64,000 nucleotides of DNA from Rhabditoides inermis (GCA_963966185.1 CAWZYM010000409.1:579501-643500); one strand, 5' to 3'; positions 25,421 to 38,516 are shown, counted from the first letter of the stretch. Translations and numbers: made by a program. Notes: a model not told the origin generated them from the letters alone.

Positions 25421-26333
25421 TCGCCACTCTCCCTCCCTAAAATTTCCTATGGTGTCTGTTTGCGGGATTTCTGTCGGTAGAGGTACAGCTCTTCTCGAAC
25501 GAGCCACTCGGACACCCTTCTAGACATAAGGTCCTATGGTCCGTAGGACGTCAGCATAAATCAGACATCTCATTTGCATAACTCCTTTTATGGGTTCACT
25601 AACAACTCTGGGCTTAGAATCTGAAATTTGTGATACTTCTATATGAACTCTGTCAGTTTTCGACCTAGAGACTTGTTACTTGGTACAGGTAACAAGTAAA
25701 CAAGTTCAATTTTTTTGGTAAACAACAACAGTAAACAAGTAAACAAATAAGTAAACAACTCCAAATCTCATTTCAAAGGTATCTAACGTGTACTAGACCA
25801 AGTACTGAGTTCATATTTGTTGTTTACAAGTGAAGTAAACAAGTAAACAAGTTTGTAAACAACTCGAAGCGAGCCTCCGGCCCGCTAGTCGCCACTCTCC
25901 CTCCCTAAAATTTCCTATGGTGTCTGTTTGCGGGATTTCTGTCGGTAGAGGTACAGCTCTTCTCGAACGAGCCACTCGGACACCCTTCTAGACATAAGGT
26001 CCTATGGTCCGTAGGACGTCAGCATAAATCAGACATCTCATTTGCATAACTCCTTTTATGGGTTCACTAACAACTCTGGACTTAGAATCTGAAATTTGTG
26101 ATACTTCTATATGAACTCTGTCAGTTTTCGACCTAGAGACTTGTTACTTGGTACAGGTAACAAGTAAACAAGTTCAATTTTTTTGGTAAACAACAACAGT
26201 AAACAAGTAAACAAATAAGTAAACAACTCCAAATCTCATTTCAAAGGTATCTAACGTGTACTAGACCAAGTACTGAGTTCATATTTGTTGTTTACAAGTG
26301 AAGTAAACAAGTAAACAAGTTTGTAAACAACTC
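25398..26333. repeat. 468-bp tandem duplication with a breakpoint at the hairpin apex
   Basis: 25,398-25,865 repeats as 25,866-26,333. The junction reads AACTC then GAAGCGAGCC, so the second copy begins at the GAA loop of the third hairpin. Half a hairpin (25,866-25,888) is left behind. Confidence 0.85.
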
Positions 26334-27169
26334 AGAAATGTGTTTTGAAGGTCTCTAACATGTAGTACAACAAGTACTCAGTTCGATTAGTTTGTTTATT
26401 TGGCATGTAAACAAGTGAACAAATAAGTAAACAACTCCAAGTATCATTTTAAAGGTATCTAACGTTACCTGGACCAAGTACTGAGTTCTTTTTTGTTGTT
26501 TACAAGTGAAGTAAACAAGTAAACAAGTTTGTAAACAACTTAGAAATGTGTTTTAAAGGTCTCTAACATGTAGTACACAAAGTACTCAGTTCGATTTAAT
26601 CGTTTATATGACATGTAAACAAGTAAACAAAAAGGTAAACAACTCCAAGTATCATTTTAAAGGTATCTAACGTGTACTAGACCAAGTACTGAGTTCATAT
26701 TTATTGTTTACATGTAAAGTAAATAAGTAAACAAGTTTGTAAACAACTCAGAAATGTGTTTTATAAAGTCTCTAACGTGTAGTACACAAAGTACTCAGTT
26801 CGATTTTATTGTTTATTTCTGATGTAAACAAGTAAACAAAATGTAAACAACTACAAATCTCATTTCGAAGGTCTCTAACGTGTACTAGACCAAGTACCGA
26901 GTTCATAATTGTTGTTTACAAGTGAAGTAAACAAGTAAACAAGTTTGTAAACAACTCAGAAATGTGTTTTAATAGTCTCTAACATGTAGTACACAAAGTA
27001 CTCAGTTCCATTTTATTATTTATTTGATATGTAAACAAGTAAACAAAAAAGTAAACAAGTACAAATCTCATTATAGAACTGTCTAGCGTGTACTTGACCA
27101 AACACTGAGTTCAGAATTGTTGTTGAAAGTTATGTTATGAGTATATATTTAGAGGATTTACAGCGGAAA
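26334..27169. repeat. GTAAACAA-rich tandem array, shortened
   Basis: Dimers as in copy A, up to about 26,800. The sequence then jumps to the part equivalent to about 19,010. The junction lies within homologous array monomers, consistent with unequal exchange. Confidence 0.8.
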
Positions 27170-27267
27170 GGCGAGCGCGCCGAAGGCGCGCGAGCCTTGG
27201 AGCAAACGCGGCGCGAAGCGCCGTCACTAGCGGCCGGAGGCGAGCGAAGCGAGCCTCCGGCCGCTAG
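27170..27267. repeat. GC hairpin cassette, type II
   Basis: Counterpart of 19,371-19,468, including the GCCGTCACTAGC change. Confidence 0.85.
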
Positions 27268-27777
27268 TCACCCCCCACCTCCTATAAATTATGCTATGGT
27301 GTTTGTTTGTTTGTCTGTCCGCAGTTGTATCTCAAGTTGTAGTGATCGTTGGGGGTTGAGGTATGGAAATTAGATCCTAGGTGGTCCTGGTATGCAATCG
27401 TTTACCTGGAGTCCTGATCTGACCTTTCCTTATATGGGTTGACCGAAACTCTCATGGACATAGACGAAATTTTAAGCACTTTTTATGTAAACTATGATTC
27501 GTTTTCAAGCTACTGAGATGCCCTTTTGGGGTTAAGGTACTGTAGGGTCGAGAATTTAAGTTTTGATTTTTGACCTCATTTGCATATTTCCAAATATGGT
27601 AATGACGTATCTCGGTCAGTTTTGATGCCAAAGACTCCAAACTTGGTATGTGACCTGGAGGCAAGTCAGCGATGTTGTTGTTTAAATGTTTGTCAACAAG
27701 TAAACAACTTTGTAAACAAATTAAAAGTTTGTTTTGAAGGTGTCTAAGATGTAGTACACCAAGAGGCGAGTTCAAAA

Positions 27778-28140
27778 ATGTTGTTTACAGAGCCGGATGT
27801 CAAGATCGGACCCGGATATCGGCCGGTGAAGGTGTCGCTGAGGGACGCGGATGCGACTCGCCGTGTTCGTGCAGCTCTCGGACGTGCAGGGGTCGGACGA
27901 TTCGTGCGTGCTGATCTCACTTGGATGGAGAGGCAGCGGGATAAGCAGCTTAGACATTATGTTTCTATTGTGAATGATGATTGTGGTGGTTACAGGTACT
28001 GTGTGCGGGATATGGAGGTGGGACTGGCCGGACGCGGGCGGTTCAAGGCAAGCGCGCTCGCTCGGCAGCAGACCTCGGCGGGCAAGGAAGCTGGAGGTGT
28101 GGGGGTGGGGAAGACTGATGCGGTGATAACCAGTCAATGA
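27778..28140 (+). CDS. CR1 ORF1 C-terminal fragment, second copy
   Basis: Same 120 residues as the copy at 19,979, again starting in the flanking repeat and ending in an ATGA overlap with ORF2. Confidence 0.7.
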   Translation: MLFTEPDVKIGPGYRPVKVSLRDADATRRVRAALGRAGVGRFVRADLTWMERQRDKQLRHYVSIVNDDCGGYRYCVRDMEVGLAGRGRFKASALARQQTSAGKEAGGVGVGKTDAVITSQ

Positions 28141-31100
28141 ATAGTATCTCTCGCGATGAACTAAGCATCTCAATAAGTAATACTCGTTCTCTCAATAATC
28201 AATCAATGCTATCTTTTTCGCACCACTTTTCTATCAATCCCCACCAAGTATCTATAATCACTGAGACTTGGCTTGACCCCAAAGATTCGGTTCCAGCTTT
28301 TTCTAATAGAACTTCCTACTCGGTTTCTCGTTCACATAAGGGTGGTGGAGGTGTTTTAATATCGGTCCCAAATTTATTTCGAAGTAAACTAGTGAAGCAG
28401 TACTCGTGCCGCTCTTTCGATGCGGTCTGTGTCACCATCGGGTACAGCGCAAAAGATATGACCATCATAGGCGTGTATCGGCCACCTGGGTCCGACCCCG
28501 ACTTTGTTGCGTCATTCGAAAGATTTGTGGGTTCTCTCACAATTTGCGGTTCCCTCCTAATAGGGGGAGATCTCAATTATCCTGACGTGAATTGGCAAAC
28601 CCTCCACGCTATGACAAGTCACTCCCGAAACTTCCTGACTTTATGCAGCACTCTCGGTTTATTCCAACTCGTAAATTTCCCAACTCGTCATCAAAACACA
28701 CTAGAACTTATTTTGACAGATGACAAACAGCTTCTCTCGAATTTGCGTCCCGGAATTGCATTTAGCGACCATCTCATGGTGGAAGCGGACTTCCGTTGTT
28801 TTGATTTGCCTGCGCGACGCTCACCCACTATCGCTCGTGATTTCCGGAAAGCTGACTATGCTGCGATGGAATCAGACTTGAGTACCGTCAACTGGTTTTC
28901 ATTGTTTCATAATTGCGACATCAACGAAATGTACAGCAAGTTCTGCGATAAAGTTAATTCGAGTGTTTCCCTCAGAGTACCAAGGATTACTAGACAACAA
29001 TGCGAGTTTCCGGAATGGCTAAGTAGACTGAAACAGAGGGTTAGACGTGCTTACATCAAGCAAAAACGTACTGGCACACAGGATGATCAGAACAGATACA
29101 AGTCTCTTCTTCGAGAGTATAGAGAGAGTCTAGCTATGTGTATTGGTAATAGGGAGAGGGATATCTTGAGGTCCAAAAACTCAGTACAATATTGGCAGTA
29201 CGTAAAGAACAAGATGGCGCCTTCTCAACCGATTCCATCCCTGGTTGACTCATCCGGTCGAGTTGTGGAGGATGATGGAGAAAGAGCCACTCTTTTTAAT
29301 GAATATTTTGCTACCGTATTCACAGTCGATGATCAAGCCCCTTTCGATCCTCAAATCAACACTCCTCTCACTCCAATGCAAAACATAGATGTTTCTCCTC
29401 ATATTGTTTACGAGTACCTAAAACGATCTAAGCGCAAACTGAGTTGTGGATCTGATGATATCCCCTCCATTCTACTACAATCACTTGCTGTGGTTCTTGC
29501 TTTACCTCTCTCTTTGATATTCAGTGAAAGTGTGAGATCTGGTATTGTGCCTGATATATGGAAGAAGAGCACTGTAGTTCCGGTTTTTAAGAAAGGGGAT
29601 CACTCGAATTGCTCGAACTACCGACCTATATCACTAACTTGCTGTACATGTCGCGTTTTGGAACGAATCATTGTCTATGAAATGCGTAAATATCTCTGGA
29701 GACAAAATTTGATATCACCCGCGCAGCATGGATTCCTAAACGGGAGAAGCTGTACAACAAATATGCTTGAATTTGTCGGATATGTATCTTCTAAATTAGC
29801 TAGTAAAATAAACGTTGATTGTATTTATCTAGACGTAAGCAAAGCATTCGACACGGTTTGTCATCGCCGACTTCTCATACTTTGTGAACGCTATGGTCTG
29901 AACCGAGATGTGCTGCAATGGCTAAATTGCTATCTGAGTGATAGGTCGCAGTCCGTACGTATCGGATCATGCCATTCACACTGGCTGCCAGTACTAAGCG
30001 GTGTACCACAAGGGTCGGTTCTTGGACCACTCTTATTCCTATTATACATCAACGACCTTGACAGAAACGCAATCAAATACAGTAAGCATATAACATATGC
30101 TGACGACATGAAGCTATATATCAGTCATGACACTCCCGATTTCCATGAAAAACTAAATCATGATCTGAACAGTACACGAAACTTTCTTGCAGACCGGCAG
30201 TTAAAGCTGTCAGTCAGTAAATGTGAAGTTTTGAATTATGGCAAGAAAAATCCAAGGTTAACATATAAATGTGATAATGTGACTTTGTCAAACGTGGAGG
30301 TGGTGCGCGACCTTGGTATCTGGATGACCCCGACTCTTGATCCATCTAAACACCTTTCGGTGGTCATTCAGAAAGCAAATGCTCGAATAAACACACTGAA
30401 ACGTACGTTCACTAAAAACAATGAACTGTTTTTGAATTTTTACAAAACTTCAATACGACCAACTTTAGAGTATGGATCTGAAATTTTGTGTCACATGAGT
30501 AAGGGTTGTATTAATGATCTAGATAAAGTTCAGAGAGCATTCACCAAAATATTATTGCCAAAAATGTCATATCCCCACCGTTTATCTGAACTATCTCTCG
30601 AAACATTGTGGTTCAGACGAATCAAAACGGATCTGCGTATAGTACACCGTTACCTGTATGGTTATATGAATACGCAGCACATGCCTTTCACACTAGTTCC
30701 CCGAGATTCACGAGCTGCATCACTACGTTCTAATGGACTTAAAATAACCTATACTGCCTCTGGCTCTGAGCCAACTTTTGTTTCCTCCCGAGTAGTAAAC
30801 TATTGGAATAAGCTGGACCGTTCTACCGTTTGTTTATACAGTAAGAAAGAATTTAAGTTATCCCTCAATAGATTCCTTTTGCTTCACCCACTAGACGACC
30901 CCACTAGGCTTTAGTATATCGCGTGAGTACTATCATTGACTGTAGTGTCTCGTAGCAGGCTTTTCCTGCTCTCATCTTTCAGCCTGCTTCCTACCGGGAG
31001 CGCGTGTCTCACACAAGCACTTTGTGCCTCTGAGGGGCGCGCTGCAGTCTCGCCTTGCGGTGTGTGGACTTGGATTGCTCGACACATCGATTGACCAAAC

Positions 31101-31169
31101 CATCCCCACTATCCTCATTCAGTGCCTGACTGTTTTATGGATAAACAATTATTATTATTATTATTATTA
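27790..31169 (+). mobile_element. CR1/Jockey-type non-LTR retrotransposon, copy 2
   Basis: Copy of 19,991-23,370 at offset 7,799, with the same 5' truncation point and the same ATT tail. It was therefore carried by the segmental duplication. Confidence 0.9.
28137..30914 (+). CDS. CR1 ORF2: endonuclease and reverse transcriptase, second copy
   Basis: 925 residues, intact. It differs from the first copy at three positions: F80L, P363S and P439S. The endonuclease residues (E43, D145, N147, D211, H212) and reverse transcriptase residues (D566, YADD 654-657) are unchanged. Of the three changes, P439S is in the CGPDD phrase where the reverse transcriptase domain begins. Confidence 0.95.
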   Translation: MNSISRDELSISISNTRSLNNQSMLSFSHHFSINPHQVSIITETWLDPKDSVPAFSNRTSYSVSRSHKGGGGVLISVPNLFRSKLVKQYSCRSFDAVCVTIGYSAKDMTIIGVYRPPGSDPDFVASFERFVGSLTICGSLLIGGDLNYPDVNWQTLHAMTSHSRNFLTLCSTLGLFQLVNFPTRHQNTLELILTDDKQLLSNLRPGIAFSDHLMVEADFRCFDLPARRSPTIARDFRKADYAAMESDLSTVNWFSLFHNCDINEMYSKFCDKVNSSVSLRVPRITRQQCEFPEWLSRLKQRVRRAYIKQKRTGTQDDQNRYKSLLREYRESLAMCIGNRERDILRSKNSVQYWQYVKNKMAPSQPIPSLVDSSGRVVEDDGERATLFNEYFATVFTVDDQAPFDPQINTPLTPMQNIDVSPHIVYEYLKRSKRKLSCGSDDIPSILLQSLAVVLALPLSLIFSESVRSGIVPDIWKKSTVVPVFKKGDHSNCSNYRPISLTCCTCRVLERIIVYEMRKYLWRQNLISPAQHGFLNGRSCTTNMLEFVGYVSSKLASKINVDCIYLDVSKAFDTVCHRRLLILCERYGLNRDVLQWLNCYLSDRSQSVRIGSCHSHWLPVLSGVPQGSVLGPLLFLLYINDLDRNAIKYSKHITYADDMKLYISHDTPDFHEKLNHDLNSTRNFLADRQLKLSVSKCEVLNYGKKNPRLTYKCDNVTLSNVEVVRDLGIWMTPTLDPSKHLSVVIQKANARINTLKRTFTKNNELFLNFYKTSIRPTLEYGSEILCHMSKGCINDLDKVQRAFTKILLPKMSYPHRLSELSLETLWFRRIKTDLRIVHRYLYGYMNTQHMPFTLVPRDSRAASLRSNGLKITYTASGSEPTFVSSRVVNYWNKLDRSTVCLYSKKEFKLSLNRFLLLHPLDDPTRL

Positions 31170-31537
31170 AGTAAACAAGTAAACAACTTTGTAAACAATC
31201 TGAAAATGTGTTTTGAAGATGTCAAATGTTTAGTAGCATTCTTGGTGTGTTCAAAAATGTTGTTTACAAATATTGTAAACAAGTAAACATATATGTAAAC
31301 AACCTGAAAACGTGTTTGAAAGGTGTATAATGTGTAGTAGACTTGGGGATGAGTTCAATAATGTTGTTTACATAAAGTGTAAACAAGTAAACAAATTTGT
31401 AAACAACGTTCAATTGTCTTCATTTTCTGTGTTTTGTATTGTAATGTACTTCTTAGTTGCATTAGAGGTTTGTGGACATATTTTAGTTATGAAATTACAT
31501 TTGAGTGATGATTTCAGTTTTGATGTTTAAGTGTTGA
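31170..31537. repeat. GTAAACAA-rich flank, second copy
   Basis: Copy of 23,371-23,738. No gene seen. Confidence 0.7.
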
Positions 31538-32509
31538 GGCCGCCGAAGGCGGCCCTAGCCCGAGCGGCGCGCCAGCGCCACTCGGGTTGCCTGTGTGTGT
31601 AAAATGCCCTATGGTTTCCGTCCGTCCGTCCGTACGTCCATCGCTCTACCGCGCCACCCACTACTCCTATCTAGACAAACGTGACATCGATCCGATGGTC
31701 TCGGTCCCGAGATGCAGGATTCCAATTTTCAGCCCTTTATCTCTCATATCCGCGGAGCTATAAGCTCAAGAATGTCCGACGAAATAGCGCGTAATCAGAG
31801 AGAGTCAGACACAAAAGCGGCGAAATAGTGTGTCAGATGAAGAGACGGATCACTGGCGAATCGGCTGCGGCGAGTAGACTTTACAAGAACGAGTACTGCG
31901 AATCGCAGACTTCAACTTTCGAGAAACGGTTTTCACGTCACTCCTCTACACTCACTCACCTACAAATCTGCCCGTAATCTTTTTATAACTCCTTCTGGTT
32001 TCCTTTCACGAAGTGATTTAGTCGAGGCGAGGCGACACCAAACAGTTGTCGCGGGCTGTTCAAGAAAACTAGGCAATCGTGTAAGGTCTCCCTTCACTAC
32101 AACATGTAAATAGGTGGCCACTACACTTCTACCAAAATTTGCATCTTTTTGTGACCTCTGACGCCCGCTATCAATTAAATTCCTCTAATCGACGTCGTTT
32201 TATTGCCCCGCGACGAGAAAGTGTGGCGAGGTGAGAGTGCGCCAGCTGCCAGTCTGTCTGCTGTTAGAGAAAGAGACAGTCAATTGTGCAAATGAGCGAG
32301 AACATCACCACGCACAACGAAACAGCTCACCACACTCCAATTCTATATTCTGCAATAGCTACAATAAAACATTTCTATATTCACTCACGACATCCTATAT
32401 TCAGCCAGGGAAGTGAGGCGAGGCGAAAGAGTGCTACTACGTAGTACGCTCTACCACCTCCTTTTCTCATCCCTCTTTTCTTTGTCTCTCTCTCTTATAT
32501 AAATTTTAA
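31538..32509. repeat. Family B repeat, copy 2
   Basis: Copy of 23,739-24,710 from the GGCCGCC-GAA-GGCGGCC hairpin to the CT-rich tract. After TATAAATTTTAA it passes directly into family C monomers. Confidence 0.8.
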
Positions 32510-35434
32510 GATATTAACTGACTGATAACTAATAAGTAATATTTGTCAACCAGTTGTTGATAGGCTTTGACCGCCGAGGTGCGCCCTCCATGTGCATACG
32601 ATAGAGTAAAATATCAGAGAGTAGGAGAAAACGCATATCAGTATCAGTGATCAATATATTATTATAATTACTGTTCTACTGATCGGCTTTGACCGCGGAG
32701 GCGCGCGAAGCGTGCCGGAGCGCCCTCTATGTGTTTACGAGAGAGTAAATTATCAGAGAGTAGGAGAAATTGCATATCAGTATCAGTGATCATCATATTA
32801 TTATAATTACTGATCTACTGATCGGCTTTGACCGCAGAGGCGCGCGAAGCGTGCCGGAGCGCCCTCTATGTGCTTACGAGAGAGTAAATTATTAGAGAGT
32901 AGGAGAAAATGCATATCAGATTCAGTGATCCATAAATTATTATAATTACTGATCTACTAATCGGCTTTGACCGCGGAGGCGCGCGAAGCGTGCCGGAGCG
33001 CCCTCTATGTGCTTACGAGAGAGTAAATTATCAGAGAGTAGGAGAAAATGCATATCAGTATCAGTGATCAGTATTATATCATAATTACTGATCTACTGAT
33101 CAGCTTTGACCGCGAAGGCGCGCAGAGCGTGCCCGGAGCGCCGTCCATGTGCATACGAGAGAGTAAATTATCAGAGAGTAGGAGAAATTAATATATTATT
33201 ATAGTTACTGATCTACGGATCAGCTTTGACCGCGGAGGGGCGCGAAGCGTGCCGGAGCGCCCTCTAGAGCAAAGGAGAGAGAGAGAGAGAGAGAGAAGCG
33301 GAGAAACGGAAAGTGTAGTTTAGTTTTGACATAGTTCTCACTCATATACCGATAGTCTTCGGCTGCATCTCGGAGCGCCCTCCATGTGCATACGAGAGAG
33401 TAAAATATCAGAGAGTAGGAGAAAATGCATATCAGTAACAGTGATCTATGTATTATTATAATTACTGATCTACTGATCAGCTCTGACCGCGGAGGCGCGC
33501 GAAGCGTGCCGGAACGCTTTCTATGTGCATACGAGAGAGTTAAAGATCAGAGAGTAGGAGAAAATGCATATCAGTAGCAGTGATCTATGTATTATTATAA
33601 TTACTGATCTACTGATCAGCTCTGACCGCGGAGGCGCGCGCAGCGTGCCGGAACGCTTTCTATGTGCATACGAGAAAGTGAACGATCAGAGAGTCGGAGA
33701 AAATTCATATCAGTAGCAGTGATCAATATATTCTTATTATTACTGATATACTGATAGAATTTGACCGCGGAGGCGCGCGAAGCGTGCCGGAACGCTTTCT
33801 ATGTGCATACGAGAAAATGAACGATCAGAGAGTCGGAGAGAATGCATATCAGTAACAGTGATTAATATATTCTTATTTTTACTGATCTACTGATATACTT
33901 TGACCGCGGAGGCGCGCGAAGCGTGCTGGAGCGCCCTCCATGTGCATACGAGAGAGTGAAATATCAGAGAGTCGGAGATATAAAAAAAAGACTTTGACCG
34001 CGGAGGCGCATATTCTTGTTATTACTGATCTACTGATATACTTTGACCGCGAAGGCGCGCGAAGCGTGCCGGAACGCTTTCTATGTGCATACGAGAGAGT
34101 GAACGATCAGAGAGTCGGAAAGAATGCATATCAGTAGCAGTGATCAAGATATTCTTATTTTTACTGATCTACTGATATACTTTGACCGCGGAGGCGCGCG
34201 AAGCGTGCCGGAGCGCCCTCTATGTGCACACGAGAGATTGACAGATCAGAGAAAAGGAGATAATGCATATCAGTAACAGTGATCAATATATTCTTATTAT
34301 TACTGATCTACTGATAGAATTTGACCGCGGAGGCGCGCGAAGCGTGCCGGAGCGCCCTCCATGTGCATACGAGAGAGTGAAATGTCAGAGAGTCGGAGAG
34401 AATGCATATCAGTAACAGTGATCAATGTATTCTTATTATTACTGATCTACTGATAGAATTTGACCGCGGAGGCGCGCGAAGCGTGCCGGAGCGCCTCCTA
34501 TGTGCATCCGAGAGAGTGAAATATCAGAGAGTCGGAGAGAATGCATATCAGTAACAGTGATCAATATATTCTTATTATTACTGATCTACTGATAGAATTT
34601 GACCGCGGAGGCGCGCGAAGCGTGCCGGAGCGCCCTCCATGTGCATACGAGAGAGTGAAATGTCAGAGAGTCGGAGAGAATGCATATCAGTAACAGTGAT
34701 CAATGTATTATTATTATAATTACTGATCAACTGATCGGCTTTGACCGCGGAGGCGCGCGGAGCGCTTTCTCTGTGCATACAAGAAAGTGAACGAGAGTAA
34801 AATATCAGAGAGTCGGAGAAAATGAAAATCAGTAACAGTGATCAATATATTCTTAGTGTTACTGATCTACTGATATACTTTTGATCGCGGAGGCGCGCGA
34901 AGCGTGCCGGAGCGCCCTCTAAGTGCATACAAGAGAGTAAAAGATAATAGAGTAGGAGAGAATGCATATCAGTATCAGTGATTAATATATTATTATAATT
35001 ACTGATCTACTGATCGACTTTGACCGCGGAGGGTCCCGGAGCGCTTTCTATGTGCATACAAGAAAGTGAAAGATCAGAGAGTAGGAGAAAATGCATATCA
35101 GTAGCAGTGATCAATATATTCCTATTATTACTGATCTACTGATAGGCTTTGACCGCGAAGGCGTGCCGGAGCGCCTTCTATGAGTATAGTAAATATATTA
35201 TTTGTACAAAAGCAGTAACTATCAACCAGATACTGATAGACTGTGACACTTTTCTAAATAATTAAAATTACTGAAAATTAAAAAAATAAGACAATGAATA
35301 AAGATCAGTCATCTACTGGAAGACTAACAACAGCACTTCTAGCACAGCTCCTATTAGCACTTCCAGAGCACATATCAAGTCAATCTATATATCAATCGAT
35401 AGATAATTTTCTCCTCTATTTTATACCTATATTT
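32510..35434. repeat. Family C tandem array, about 135-150-bp monomers
   Basis: About twenty head-to-tail monomers. Each holds TTTGACCGCGGAGGCGCGC, a GAA loop, AAGCGTGCCGGAGCGCC-like sequence, TATGTGCATACGAGAG, ATGCATATCAGTA and TACTGATCTACTGAT. GGCGCGC-GAA-GCGTGCC is a 7-bp hairpin with one G.T pair that again contains d(GCGAAGC). An interruption at 33,268-33,380 carries an AG run. No gene is present; short frames follow the monomer. Confidence 0.85.
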
Positions 35435-35455
35435 CTAGCGCGCAAAGCGCGCTAG
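34921..35455. repeat. Direct repeat, left copy
   Basis: Recurs at 42,238-42,772 (offset 7,317), up to and including the CTAGCGCGC-AAA-GCGCGCTAG hairpin. The two copies diverge at that hairpin. Confidence 0.85.
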
Positions 35456-35475
35456 TCGCAGCGCCCGCTGCGCCT
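35435..35475. repeat. CTAG hairpin, family D
   Basis: CTAGCGCGC, loop AAA, GCGCGCTAG, then a second small stem GCAGCGCCCGCTGC. It joins family C to a family B type downstream module (CTATGGTTTCCGTCCGTCC). Confidence 0.8.
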
Positions 35476-36530
35476 GGCTGTGCAAAATGCTCTATGGTTT
35501 CCGTCCGTCCGTACGTCCATCGCTCTACCGCGCCAGCCACTACTCCTATCTAGCCAAACGTGACATCGATCCGATGGTCTCGGTCCCGAGATGCAGGATT
35601 CCAATTTTCAGATCTTCATCTCTCTTATCCGCGGAGCTATAAGCTAAAGAAAGTCCGACGAAATATCGCGTAATCCGAGAGAGTCAGACACAAAAGAGGC
35701 GAAATAGTGTGTGAGGCGAGGAGACGGGTCACTGGCGAATCGGCTGCGGCGAGTAGACCTTACAAGAACGAGCACTGCGAATCGCAGACTTCTGCTATCG
35801 AGAAACGGTTTCGACGTCACTCCTCTACACTCCCTTACCTACAAATCTGCCCGTAATCTTTTTATAACTCTTTCTGGTTAGCTTTCACGAAGTGATTTAA
35901 TCGAGGCGAGGCGAGACAAAACATTTGTCGCGGGCTGTTCAAGAAAACTAGGCAACCGTGTAAGGTCTGCCTTTACTACAACATGCAAATAGGTGGCCAA
36001 TACACTTCTACCAAAATTTGCATCTTTTTGTGACCTCTTACGCCCGCTATCAATTAAATTCCTCTAATCGACGCCACTTTATTGCCCCGCGACGAGAGAG
36101 TGTGGCGAGGTGAGAGTGCGCCAGCTGCCAGTCTGTCTGATGTCAGAGAAAAAGACAGTCAATTGTGCAAATGAGCGAGAACATCACCATGCACTACGAA
36201 ACAGCTCACCACACTCCAACAAACTGCGCGATTACTATATTATGAGTAAATACAAAAAAATACTATATGCACTCACGTCCTTCTATATTCAATCAGAAAA
36301 GTGAGGCGAGGCGAAATATACGTAACCTTTTTTTCGCATCCTTTTTTTCGTCTCTCTCTTTTTTGTCTCTCTCTCTCTCTTTCTCTCTTTCTCTCCCTCT
36401 CTCCCTCTCTTCCTCTCTCTCTATCTCTCTCTCTCTATCTCTCTCTCTCTCTTTCGTCTTTCTCTCTCTCTCGCTCTCTCTTTCGTCTCTCTCTCTCTCT
36501 CTCTTGATTTTATAATAAAAGACCAGTGAT
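35476..36530. repeat. Family B repeat, copy 3 (diverged)
   Basis: Body similar to 23,790-24,710 with many substitutions. It lacks the GGCCGCC hairpin, replaced by the family D hairpin. It ends in a long CT-rich tract (36,350-36,505). Serine/leucine-rich frames over that tract are microsatellite translation, not genes. Confidence 0.75.
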
Positions 36531-37561
36531 AACTATAAATTATATTTGTATCTCTAATAAATAAAAATTGTCAACCAGCTTCTGATAGGCTTTACCGCGG
36601 AGTGTGCCGGAGCGCCCTCTATGTGCATACGAGAGAGTGAAAGATCAGAGAGTAGGAAAGAATGCATATCAGTATCAGTGTTCAATATATGATTATAATT
36701 ACTGATCTACTGATCGGCTTCGACCGCGGAGGCGCGCGGAGCGTGCCGGAGCGCCCTCTATGTGCATACGAGAGAGTGAAAGATCAGAGAGTCGGAGAAA
36801 ATGCATATCAGTATCAGTGATCAATGTACTATTACTTTTATTATTATTATTCATCTACTGATCGGCTTCGACCGCGGAGGCGCGCGGAGCGTGCCGGAGC
36901 GCCCTCTATGTGCATACGAGAGAGTGAAAGATCAGAGAGTCGGAGAAAATGCATATCAGTATCAGTGATCAATGTACATTACTTTTATTATTATTATTCA
37001 TCTACTGATCGGCTTCGACCGCGGAGGCGCGCGGAGCGTGCCGGAGCGCCCTCTATGTGCATACGAGAGAGTGAAAGATCAGAGAGTCGGAGAAAATGCA
37101 TATCAGTATCAGTGATCAATGTACTATTACTTTTATTATTATTATTCATCTACTGATCGGCTTCGACCGCGGAGGCGCGCGGAGCGTGCCGGAGCGCCCT
37201 CTATGTGCATACGAGAGAGTGAAAGATCAGAGAGTCGGAGAAAATGCATATCAGTATCAGTGATCAATGTACATTACTTTTATTATTATTATTCATCTAC
37301 TGATCGGCTTCGACCGCGGAGGCGCGCGGAGCGTGCCGGAGCGCCCTCTATGTGCATACGAGAGAGTGAAAGATCAGAGAGTCGGAGAAAATGCATATCA
37401 GTATCAGTGATCAATTTATTATTACTTTTATTATTATTATTCATCTACTGATCGGCTTCGACCGCGGAGGCGCGTGGAGCGTGCCGGAGCGCCCTCTATG
37501 TGCATACGAGAGAGTGAAAGATCATAGAGTCGGATAAAATGCATATCAGGATCAGTGATCA

Positions 37562-37921
<360 letters not shown>

Positions 37922-38495
37922 TCTACTGATAGACTTTGACCGCGGAGGAGCGCGGAGCGTGCCGGAGCGCCTTCTATGTGCATACGAGAGAGTGAAAGAT
38001 CAGAGAGTCGGAGAAAATGCATATCAGTAGCAGTGATCAATATATTCTTATTATTACTGATCTACTGATAGACTTTGACCGCGGAGGCGTGCTGGAGCGC
38101 CCTCTTTCTGCATACGAGAGAGTAGAAGATCAGAGAAAAGAAGATAATGCATATCAGTAACAGTGATCAACATATTATTATTATTGATCTACTGATAGGC
38201 TTTGATCGCGGAGGCACGCATCTTCGTGCCGGAGCGCCTTCTATGAGCATAGTAAATATAATATCTGTAGAAAAGCAGTAACTGTCAAATAGCTACTGAT
38301 AGACTGTGACACTTCCTAAATGCTTGATAATACTGTAGATTAAAAATAAGGAAATAAATAAAGATCAGTCATCTACTGGAAGACTCTGTCAACAGCACTT
38401 CTAGCACAGCTCCTAATAGCACTTCCAGACCACATATCAAATCAATCTATATATCAATCGATAGATAAATTTCTCCTCTTCTCAAACTTTTATTT

Positions 38496-38516
38496 CTAGC
38501 GCGCGTAGCGCGCTAG
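38496..38516. repeat. CTAG hairpin, family D (left arm)
   Basis: CTAGCGCGC, loop GTA, GCGCGCTAG, followed by a GCAGCGCCGCTGC stem and the core TAAATGTCC-TATGGTGTCCG. Its mirror is 38,905-38,925. Confidence 0.85.

Larger units (their letters stand above)
24750..32509. repeat. Segmental duplication, copy B
   Basis: Second copy of 14,839-24,710, joined to the first through a short TATATAAATTC-rich linker (24,711-24,749). Relative to copy A it gained a 468-bp tandem repeat (25,398-26,333) and lost about 2.58 kb of the forkhead-motif arrays near 26,800. Confidence 0.9.

Noticed and set aside
19973..28576. Antisense frames opposite the CR1 ORFs (such as 19,973-20,374 and 20,517-20,777)
   Set aside because: They are shadows of well-supported sense coding and carry no recognisable motifs.
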